Positions 57,096-64,000 of a stretch of DNA of 64,000 nucleotides are shown here, piece after piece; positions within the stretch are counted from its first letter, which is position 1, and each line of letters begins with the position of its first letter. The position numbers and the translations under genes were made by a program. The notes under the pieces were generated by a model that did no database searches, had not been told where the DNA came from, and saw only the letters and a list, made by a program, of their open reading frames with translations. Source of the DNA: Rhodopirellula sp. (GTDB taxonomy: Bacteria > Planctomycetota > Planctomycetia > Pirellulales > Pirellulaceae); NCBI GenBank assembly GCA_002689655.1, contig NZHC01000076.1, positions 62,001 through 126,000 on the forward strand, in the 5' to 3' direction.

Positions 57096-57299
57096 ATAAA
57101 TCTTCCTCATGACGACTCTGGTAAGCGTTTGAAAATTTTTTCGGCGTAAAATTTGAGGGACACTCTCGACAGCAACGCTTCCAAGCTCGAGGTAGCAAGA
57201 TGGGAAGAAGCACAAAAAAGACGGCGTCCAAATTAACCCACCAAGCAGTCCGTTATTGCTTGCTCGCCTACAACCTAGACGCAGATCTGGCCTGAATCG

Positions 57300-58727
57300 A
57301 TGAGCATGAAAGTCCATCAAATTGATTTTCACCGACTCGACATGCAGACACGATTTCCGTTTCGGTACGGTATCGCAACCATGAGTGAAGTTCCACATCT
57401 ATTTGTACGGATGCATGTAGAAATTGATAATCAAATGTGGCAGGGCACATCATCAGAAGGGCTACCACCAAAATGGTTCACCAAGAATCCTGAAACTGAT
57501 TTCAAGGTCGATGACTTACCTGAAATGCTGAGGGTTATTAAACAGGCAGCACATTTTGCAATGACAGCAGATGTAAACCGCGATTTTTTCTCTTGGTGGA
57601 TGGATCTCTCTGAGCAACAGACAGCTTGGGCAGCTGAAAATGGAACCCCATCTCTGTTAGCGAATCTCGGTGTCAGCCTAATGGAACGTGCTGCATTAGA
57701 TGCTACATGCCGACAACAAGAACTGTCTTTTTCCTCGGTCCTGCGTCACAACAGACTAGGGATAGACTTCTCTGCAATCCGCTGCTCTTTGACCGGAATG
57801 AAACCATCGGACATTCTTCCCCCGCAACCACGCCGCCATGTGCAGCTCCGGCACACCGTTGGTCTTGGTGATCCCCTGACTGATTTGGACATATCGAAAG
57901 ATGAGAAACTGGGAGACAATCTGCCACACTCTCTGACGAGTAGCATTGATCGTTATGGTCTTCGCTATTTCAAAATCAAGCTGGCGGGAAACTTAGAAGC
58001 CGATCTCTCTCGGATGCGATTACTATCCCAGCTGTTGCGCGAGCGGGTCGGTAACTCAATGCGATTCACGTTGGATGGCAACGAACAATACGCAACGATG
58101 GCGCAATTTCAGAACCATTGGCAGGAACTGAATAGCGACAAATCGATTCGACGCATGGTAGACCAGTCTTTGCTATTCGTTGAACAACCTGTTCATCGCG
58201 ATGCTGCATTGCTGCCAGAAGTGCAGGAGACATTATCGGATTGGCAGAATGCGCCACCTGTCATCATTGATGAATCTGATTCAGAAATCGAATCCCTGCC
58301 AACCGCACTGAAACTTGGCTATGCAGGTACGAGTCACAAAAACTGCAAAGGAATACTCAAGAGTATCGCTGCCCTGGGAACAATAAAGAAAGAGCAATCG
58401 GTCACTCGACAACTCATCCTGTCTGCCGAGGACTTGGGAAATATCGGACCGGTTGCTCTGTTACAGGACTTAGCCGTCGTCGCCGCGTTGGGGATCCCAC
58501 ATGTAGAGCGAAACGGACACCATTACTTTGCCGGTTTAAATATGTTTCCTGAACCGATCCAGAACCAAACTGCAATTGATCACCCTGATCTTTTTCAGCG
58601 CGATGCTTCGGGTTTATTGGCCCTGCAGCCTTCTGCTGGTCAACTTCAGCTCGATAGCATCAATGCAGCACCCATGGGACTCAAGCAACAGATTGACTTA
58701 CAACATTTTTCCCCTTGGCGACTGTAA
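57300..58727 (+). CDS. Enolase-superfamily (mandelate racemase/MLE-like) protein
   Basis: A 475-residue protein, longer than the usual 350-400. The C-terminal barrel keeps YFKIKLAG (KxK near 225), TLDGNEQY (first metal Asp, about 258), FVEQPV (Glu, about 295) and IIDESDSE (third ligand, about 324), then HKNCKG near 346, where family members often carry a catalytic Lys or His. This pattern points to an active member, likely a racemase or dehydratase, though the barrel-edge spacing is unusual. The N-terminal capping domain begins HQIDFHRLDMQTRFPFRYGIATMSEVPHLFVRM. It starts at ATG 57300 (ATG 57306 also possible). Substrate unknown. Confidence 0.8.
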   Translation: MSMKVHQIDFHRLDMQTRFPFRYGIATMSEVPHLFVRMHVEIDNQMWQGTSSEGLPPKWFTKNPETDFKVDDLPEMLRVIKQAAHFAMTADVNRDFFSWWMDLSEQQTAWAAENGTPSLLANLGVSLMERAALDATCRQQELSFSSVLRHNRLGIDFSAIRCSLTGMKPSDILPPQPRRHVQLRHTVGLGDPLTDLDISKDEKLGDNLPHSLTSSIDRYGLRYFKIKLAGNLEADLSRMRLLSQLLRERVGNSMRFTLDGNEQYATMAQFQNHWQELNSDKSIRRMVDQSLLFVEQPVHRDAALLPEVQETLSDWQNAPPVIIDESDSEIESLPTALKLGYAGTSHKNCKGILKSIAALGTIKKEQSVTRQLILSAEDLGNIGPVALLQDLAVVAALGIPHVERNGHHYFAGLNMFPEPIQNQTAIDHPDLFQRDASGLLALQPSAGQLQLDSINAAPMGLKQQIDLQHFSPWRL

Positions 58728-58818
58728 ACCCTTCGCTGTCATCAGCCGGTTACGTTGCAAAGCGATCCCATGTCGTCCACACTATGTTGTCGACCCCATC
58801 ACCTATCTCACCAATCGC

Positions 58819-60171
58819 ATGCCTGACCCAATCACTTCTCACCGTCACTGGTACCGCCGCATCGGACCTGGCTTGATTACCGCTTGCGTGGTCATTGGCC
58901 CCGGAAGCATCCTGACGAGTTCCAAAGTAGGAGCCAATGATGGATATTCCAAGCTATGGATCGTACTTGCATCGGTAGCATTCATGTTGGTGTACATGAC
59001 GCTGGGAGCCAAACTGGGAGCGGTTGCCAAAACCTCACCAGGAAATTTGATTCGACAAAAAGCTGGCAAAGGGCTTGCCATCATGCTCGGCTGCTGCGTA
59101 TTTTTCATTTCCGCCGCATTTCAATCCGGCAACAATCTGGGCGTTGCTGCCGCTTTTGATGCCTTCATTGATGCTGATTGGGCCATTACCGGTCTGGTCG
59201 TCGGATTCAATCTGCTGGCCATTTTTTTTCTGCTTGCATTTCGAAATCTCTATCGAGTTCTGGAACGCTTGATGATGTTTCTGGTGGCATTGATGTTGCT
59301 GAGCTTCGCTATCAACCTGATTGTGTTGAAGCCCAACCTCGGTGAGCTTTTCATGGGTTTCATCCCATTTATGGGAGCAGACAATGCAGCAACCACGCAG
59401 GAAACCAGCAAGGATGGACTGATCGCACTACTCGGGCTGATCGGCACGACGTTTGTCATTACAGCTGCTTTTTACCAAGCGTATCTGGTGCAGCAAAAAG
59501 GCTGGGATGAAAACGAGGTTCACAATGGAATCATGGACGCCCGCGTAGGAGCTGTACTCATGATGCTGATCACGGTGATGCTAATGTCAACAGCAGCTGC
59601 AGGGCTCTACACAGGATCAGAGGTGCAACTGGCTGATCCAGCACAGGTGGCTGTGGCTTTGGAGCCAAGCTTTGGGGTTTTTGGGAAATACATTTTCTGC
59701 TTGGGGCTGTTCTCAGCAGCTTTCTCCTCTTTCCTGATCAACTCCATGATTGGTGGGTTCATTGTCTCGGATTGTCTCGGTCTGGGCAGCGATCCCAATG
59801 GACCTGCGCCACGAGTCATGACCACGGTCGCCTTGTTGACTGGAATGTCTGTTGCAGTGGCATTCCTGCTACTCGGATTTGACCGAACCCCGACCATCAT
59901 TGCCGCTCAAGCCGTCACCGTTGTCGGAGCACCGTTGGTGGCAGGAGTTCTTTTGTGGTTATCGAGTAGTAAAGACATCATGGGGTGCCATGCGGCCAGC
60001 ACACCTACAAAAACAGTCGCAGCAGTCGGTCTTGCTGTGCTAATTGCCATCGCCGCCAATACAGCAATCAACACACTACCCAACAGCATCAAAAAGTACA
60101 TGGCGGAACCAAGCGAAGAAACAGCACCTGAAGAAGCCAGTGTTCCTGAATCCCCACCCGTTGCTGATTGA
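58819..60171 (+). CDS. Divergent NRAMP-family transporter
   Basis: A 450-residue protein with 11 predicted membrane helices. The NRAMP frame is clear (IGPGLITACVVIGPGSILTSSKVGANDGYSKLW; ISAAFQSGNNLGVAAAF; GLFSAAFSSFLINSMIGGFIVSDCLGLG). However, helix 1 carries GANDGYS where canonical NRAMPs have DPGN, and helix 6 carries AAFYQAYLV instead of MPHNLYLH, so the usual Mn/Fe ligands are missing. It probably moves another ion, such as Mg, or uses a changed site. ATG 58819 gives a normal N-terminus; the track start overlaps the previous gene. The tail is acidic (EPSEETAPEEASVPESP). Confidence 0.85.
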   Translation: MPDPITSHRHWYRRIGPGLITACVVIGPGSILTSSKVGANDGYSKLWIVLASVAFMLVYMTLGAKLGAVAKTSPGNLIRQKAGKGLAIMLGCCVFFISAAFQSGNNLGVAAAFDAFIDADWAITGLVVGFNLLAIFFLLAFRNLYRVLERLMMFLVALMLLSFAINLIVLKPNLGELFMGFIPFMGADNAATTQETSKDGLIALLGLIGTTFVITAAFYQAYLVQQKGWDENEVHNGIMDARVGAVLMMLITVMLMSTAAAGLYTGSEVQLADPAQVAVALEPSFGVFGKYIFCLGLFSAAFSSFLINSMIGGFIVSDCLGLGSDPNGPAPRVMTTVALLTGMSVAVAFLLLGFDRTPTIIAAQAVTVVGAPLVAGVLLWLSSSKDIMGCHAASTPTKTVAAVGLAVLIAIAANTAINTLPNSIKKYMAEPSEETAPEEASVPESPPVAD

Positions 60172-60280
60172 CACACGGAATCCACCGTGCCGCAGCAATG
60201 TGCGTCCACCAAGCCAAACAAAAGCCTCACATTCTCCTCCAGTTGCTCACCCTTCAACCATATGAACCAGGAGTGATTTG

Positions 60281-61030
60281 ATGTCCCGACCGTCTTTCAC
60301 GCGGAGCGAGTTGGCGGAATTTCGAAAAACGGGTCATGTAACACGGCGGGACCTATTCCAGCAGTCGACAATCCAATCGGTTCTGGATGACCTGAATGTC
60401 TGGAGTGAACAATTTGTCGACACATTGGATCCAAATGAACAGCAATGGTTCCTTGAACGGGGTGACGGGAGTAGAAAAGCGCTGCGTAAACTCGATCACC
60501 CCGCCTTCCATCGAAAACCATTTCGCGAGCTTGCGCGGCACACTTCTTTAAAACCCCTGATCGAACAATTACTGGGATCACCATACCACTTGTTTTTCAG
60601 TCAGGTTTTCATGAAACCCCCTGAAGCGGGCAGCCCCAAGCCAATCCATCAGGACAATTTCTATTTTGGGCCTGACAACCTCGATGCAACCTTGACAGTC
60701 TGGATTGCTTTGGATGATGCAACACTGACCAATGGCTGCCTCCACTACTGCCACCATCACCAACGCGAAGTACTACCGCATTTTGCTCCTGAAAATGAAC
60801 CTTACAATTTGCAGATTGATTCCACACACGCTGACGAACTTGAATTGACGCCTGTCCCTATTCAAAGCGGTGGCGTTTCGTTTCACCACGGCAACACACC
60901 ACACTTTTCTGCTGCAAACCGCAGCACAAAATCACGCCGTGCGGTTGCGTTTCATTACCTGAGAAATGATGCCATCTTGGTCAATTCGGGCTTGAAATAT
61001 GATTCAGCGCTGCGGATGGATATCGTCTAA
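60281..61030 (+). CDS. Phytanoyl-CoA dioxygenase (PhyH)-family protein
   Basis: A 249-residue iron(II)/2-oxoglutarate oxygenase. The HxD pair is in PIHQDNFYFG near 123 and the distal His in FHHGNTPHFSAANRS near 203, followed by SRRAVAFHYL with the Arg for 2-oxoglutarate. It hydroxylates a small molecule; the substrate is unknown. ATG 60281 has AGGAG 7 nt upstream, so it is preferred over the overlapping TTG. It lies about 110 nt after the transporter, on the same strand. Confidence 0.9.
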   Translation: MSRPSFTRSELAEFRKTGHVTRRDLFQQSTIQSVLDDLNVWSEQFVDTLDPNEQQWFLERGDGSRKALRKLDHPAFHRKPFRELARHTSLKPLIEQLLGSPYHLFFSQVFMKPPEAGSPKPIHQDNFYFGPDNLDATLTVWIALDDATLTNGCLHYCHHHQREVLPHFAPENEPYNLQIDSTHADELELTPVPIQSGGVSFHHGNTPHFSAANRSTKSRRAVAFHYLRNDAILVNSGLKYDSALRMDIV

Positions 61031-61103
61031 CCAATTTCGCAAATGATCGATGCGTTGCCCAATTCCATTTTATTTTTGCAAAGCCATCTGACGACCCATC
61101 ACT

Positions 61104-61925
61104 GTGAATCACGATATCCAGTTACTCGAATCCTCCGACATTCCCGGAGCACTGAAATTGTGCCGGGCCTCGGGGTGGAACCAGCTTGCAACCGACTGGC
61201 ACCGCTTGATCGAACATGAACCAGATGGATGCTTCGCATTGAAAGTCAATCAGGAGATCATCGCAACTGCCACAACGACCTGCTACGGATCAGATTTGGC
61301 GTGGATCGGGATGATGTTGGTTCACGAACAACATCGCCGACAGGGGATCGCAAAAGCGCTGATCACGACCTGCCTGGAATACTTGCATTCAAGAAATATC
61401 CGGTGCATCAAACTGGATGCAACCCCCGCTGGCAAACTCGTTTACTCTCAGTTGGGGTTCCGCGATGAATGGTCATTCCATCGCTGGCATCGAGAAAGTG
61501 ACGGCACCCATCAGCAAGGCAATCTTTCTGCTCACGACACTTTGGATAGATGGAATCCCAATCTCGACAAAGCAGCATTTGGTGTTCCACGAACAGGTTG
61601 GCTGAATCGTCTTGCCGCCCATTCCCATGTCATCCGTTACCGCGAAGGCTGTGGCATGATCAGGGAGGGATACTTGGCCAGTTATCTCGGTCCAATCATT
61701 GCATCAACACCCAGCAGTGCGGGAAGAATCGTCACGGACCTGTTGGCTTGCAGCAAGCGAACCACTTTCTGGGACATCCCCCACCCAAACCACAATGCCG
61801 TCATGCTCGCGCAGGCGCGCGGCTTTCAAGCCGTGAGAAACCTGACGCGCATGTGGACAGGGTCGGAACTCATTCCCTGTGATCTCAGCTTACAATATGC
61901 CATTTCCGATCCGGGTACTGGCTGA
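61104..61925 (+). CDS. GNAT family N-acetyltransferase
   Basis: A 273-residue protein. The first GNAT domain (about 1-130) has the acetyl-CoA loop MMLVHEQHRRQGIAKALI and VYSQLGFRDEW. A second, more degenerate GNAT-like domain follows (GMIREGYLASYLGPIIASTPSSAGRIVTDLL... VMLAQARGFQAVRNLTRMW), the arrangement known from two-domain GNAT proteins. It may acetylate an amine or a protein. Start GTG 61104 lies 73 nt after the PhyH stop; no ATG alternative near it is seen. Confidence 0.85.
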   Translation: MNHDIQLLESSDIPGALKLCRASGWNQLATDWHRLIEHEPDGCFALKVNQEIIATATTTCYGSDLAWIGMMLVHEQHRRQGIAKALITTCLEYLHSRNIRCIKLDATPAGKLVYSQLGFRDEWSFHRWHRESDGTHQQGNLSAHDTLDRWNPNLDKAAFGVPRTGWLNRLAAHSHVIRYREGCGMIREGYLASYLGPIIASTPSSAGRIVTDLLACSKRTTFWDIPHPNHNAVMLAQARGFQAVRNLTRMWTGSELIPCDLSLQYAISDPGTG

Positions 61926-61976
61926 ATTTGAAACGTTTTTCTGATTCAACTGGACCCCTCACTGGGTAACACGTCG

Positions 61977-64000
61977 ATGAATCGACTTATCGTCATAATC
62001 ACGTTCATCTTTCTGCCCACATGCCAAGGTTTGGCTGAAGAGTCCGGAAAGTATCTTGAACGTCCCAACATTGTCTTCATCCTGCTCGACAATATGGGAA
62101 AAGACTGGTTAAGAAGCTACGGCAGCCAGGAAAATCAGACACCCAATATCGATCGACTATGCAATACAGGAATGAAATTCCGGAATTTCTATGTCACGCC
62201 GGTGTGTAGCACCACACGAACCATGCTGCTGACGGGTCGATATCCCTTTCGTACTGGCTGGCACACACATCACGATTCTGCGATTTACGGCGGTGGATTT
62301 CTCGACTGGGATCGTGAAATCTGTGTCGCGAGACTGCTACGGGATTCAGGCTACAAAACCTGCATTTCAGGTAAATGGCAGATCAATGATCTATTTGATC
62401 CAGATCAACAGGACGCGTTAACAAAACATGGCTTCGAGCAACACTGCATCTGGCCGGAAGCGAAGCCAGGGCTACCTGGACACAAACAACGTTACTGGGA
62501 CCCTTATGTCATTCGCGACGGGAAAAAACTCGACGCCACTGGAATGTTCGGACCCGATGTCTTTACCGAATACTCGATCGACTTCATGAAGCGTCACCGG
62601 GACAAACCATTTCTTCTTTATCAATCTGCAATCCTGACGCACATACCTGTCACCACCACCCCGCACACTCCCAATGTAAATGCAACGGCAAGGGAAAAAT
62701 TCGCTGGCATGGTGCATTACGCGGATCATTTGATAGGACAGATAACGCAGGCAATCACCGACCTGGAACTCCGTAATAACACGCTGATTTTCATTACCAC
62801 GGACAACGGCACCGACAATGGCTCTGATCAGGGGATGATAGAAAGTCTAGGTGGCATGCGAAATGGACGAATCTCGGACGAAGGGATTTATTCGCTGACC
62901 GAACGAGGCATCAACATGCCATTGATCGTTAATTGTCCAGGATGGATTACTGAAGCTCGCGAAAGCGATGCTTTACTCAATGCAGCCGACATCCTTCCCA
63001 CTCTCGTCGATCTTGCCAATGCGTCTACACCCGCAAAGTTAAAGATTGATGGAGTCAGCTTTGCAGAGATTCTTCGAGAACAATCCGATAGCTCGTGGGC
63101 CCGTCCTTGGACTTTCTCACAATACGCTGAGGATCGTGTCATACGTGATCAGCGTTACAAATTATATTCCAGCGGTCGTTTCTTCGACCTTGCCGTCGAT
63201 CCTTCAGAACAACGATTCATCTCACCTACTACCCAAACCCAATCTGAATCTGAGCGAAGATTGGCGTTACAACAGGTGCTTGATGCGTTTCCCGGGAATA
63301 ACCAATGGCCTTGGAAGTTCCGAAGCATCTCTGCACGCAAAGCACGCGCTGCAGCAGATGCTCCACGAAGAGCCGAATGGATAAGTAACGATGTCGCACC
63401 GCCCGAGTCTTTGGAAAAGTTTTTTCAATGCCCACCTGACTATGAATTACAGCTCGGCGATCACCGTTCACCATTGGATTCTGGAAATGGGGTACTGGTC
63501 ACAACACCTCAACAGTGGCAGCAACGGCGTTCAGAAATCTTGGACACCTGGCACCAAATCATGGGCCCATGGCCAGCCTTGGATGCGAACCCCAAGTTTG
63601 AGCAGATTGCTGTCACACGCCGCAAAAACATTACCCAACGACAACTGAAACTGGGCATTGGCATCGGTCGTGAAATGGTTGATGCCTTCATGTTAATCCC
63701 GGATGGCGATGGTCCATTCCCTGCAGTGGTCGTGCCGTACTACGATGCCCAGACCGGCATTGGTAAGGGTGTTGAGTTGCGGGATTTTGGCTGGCAATTG
63801 GCAAAACGCGGTTTTGTCACGCTATCCATTGGCAAACCAAACTCCGGGATCAACTTTGACAATCCGCGTGAAGCAGGACACCGTGGCCAATACTTTGGCA
63901 GCGAAGGTAAAGTTGTCAAAACCCAACCCCTGTCGGCTCTCGCCTTTGCCGCTGCTAACGCACACACGTTTCTTGCGTCCCGTCCTGAGGTATATCCGGA
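61977..64000 (+). CDS. Secreted sulfatase fused to an alpha/beta hydrolase domain, 3' partial
   Basis: The frame (codons starting at multiples of 3) is open from ATG 61977 to the window end, 674 codons, so it is missing from the ORF track, which lists only ORFs with stops. It has a signal peptide (LIVIITFIFLPTCQG). Sulfatase motifs follow: RPNIVFILLDNMGKDW (D38; the second metal Asp is Asn here), CSTTRTMLLTGRYPF (C77; formylglycine site with Thr where Pro is usual), SGKWQIND, FITTDNGTDNG and RGINMPLIV. From about residue 540 it continues into an alpha/beta hydrolase of the acetylxylan-esterase/dienelactone type (VDAFMLIPDGDGPFPAVVVPYYDAQTG, LAKRGFVTLSIGKP), and the window ends before the nucleophile serine. 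It suggests combined sulfate and ester removal from one substrate (inference). Confidence 0.85.
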   Translation, partial: MNRLIVIITFIFLPTCQGLAEESGKYLERPNIVFILLDNMGKDWLRSYGSQENQTPNIDRLCNTGMKFRNFYVTPVCSTTRTMLLTGRYPFRTGWHTHHDSAIYGGGFLDWDREICVARLLRDSGYKTCISGKWQINDLFDPDQQDALTKHGFEQHCIWPEAKPGLPGHKQRYWDPYVIRDGKKLDATGMFGPDVFTEYSIDFMKRHRDKPFLLYQSAILTHIPVTTTPHTPNVNATAREKFAGMVHYADHLIGQITQAITDLELRNNTLIFITTDNGTDNGSDQGMIESLGGMRNGRISDEGIYSLTERGINMPLIVNCPGWITEARESDALLNAADILPTLVDLANASTPAKLKIDGVSFAEILREQSDSSWARPWTFSQYAEDRVIRDQRYKLYSSGRFFDLAVDPSEQRFISPTTQTQSESERRLALQQVLDAFPGNNQWPWKFRSISARKARAAADAPRRAEWISNDVAPPESLEKFFQCPPDYELQLGDHRSPLDSGNGVLVTTPQQWQQRRSEILDTWHQIMGPWPALDANPKFEQIAVTRRKNITQRQLKLGIGIGREMVDAFMLIPDGDGPFPAVVVPYYDAQTGIGKGVELRDFGWQLAKRGFVTLSIGKPNSGINFDNPREAGHRGQYFGSEGKVVKTQPLSALAFAAANAHTFLASRPEVYP

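Overview
The window (about 50% GC by eye) reads as chromosomal DNA of a planctomycete, most likely a marine member of the Pirellulales. The clues are families typical of that phylum: two DUF1501 proteins, DUF1549/DUF1553 (PSCyt2/PSD1) proteins with CxxCH motifs, paired amidohydrolases, ThuA, Gfo/Idh/MocA, PQQ-type beta-propellers, a sulfatase, and many secreted proteins in short operons or single genes. No rRNA, tRNA, CRISPR array, transposase or phage gene was seen.

Layout. 1-3.9 kb: a FAD-dependent oxidoreductase (5' end cut off) followed closely by a NosR-like membrane protein with two FMN-binding domains. 4-7.5 kb: polysaccharide genes on the minus strand (flippase, GT2 glycosyltransferase, FkbM methyltransferase). 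7.5-20.3 kb: a DUF389 membrane protein, a pair of amidohydrolase-fold proteins with three domains of which only one keeps the metal motif, an M32 carboxypeptidase, a zinc-ribbon membrane protein, a histone-deacetylase-fold hydrolase and ThuA. 20.4-27.7 kb: MoxR ATPase, M19 dipeptidase with a 19-bp tandem repeat upstream, an aldolase/Old Yellow Enzyme operon facing an AraC regulator, and a PQQ-type beta-propeller. 28-35.9 kb: DUF1289, a large alpha/beta hydrolase, a TIM-barrel isomerase-like protein, a methyltransferase, rhomboid, DUF1501 and moaA.

35.9-41.5 kb holds the most system-like locus: a minus-strand operon of DUF1549/DUF1553, DUF1501, an ECF sigma factor, and a membrane protein that joins an anti-sigma-like N-terminus to a DUF1549/DUF1553-like extracytoplasmic part. 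An inverted repeat lies upstream of it.

41.8-61.9 kb: rpe overlapping a histidine-phosphatase-fold protein that lacks its catalytic histidines, an NAD-dependent epimerase, a giant AsmA/TamB-like protein, Gfo/Idh/MocA oxidoreductase, a second beta-propeller, alkaline phosphatase, rnc, a TPR lipoprotein, a small secreted protein, an S4 RNA-binding protein, an enolase-superfamily enzyme, a divergent NRAMP transporter, a PhyH dioxygenase and a GNAT protein. The right edge (61977-64000) is an open reading frame missing from the ORF track: a secreted sulfatase fused to an alpha/beta-hydrolase (esterase-like) domain that runs off the window. With the large hydrolase at 28-30 kb, it suggests a lifestyle based on sulfated and acylated polysaccharides. 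Start codons were re-chosen in many genes from Shine-Dalgarno sites, overlaps and signal peptides; these choices are inferences.
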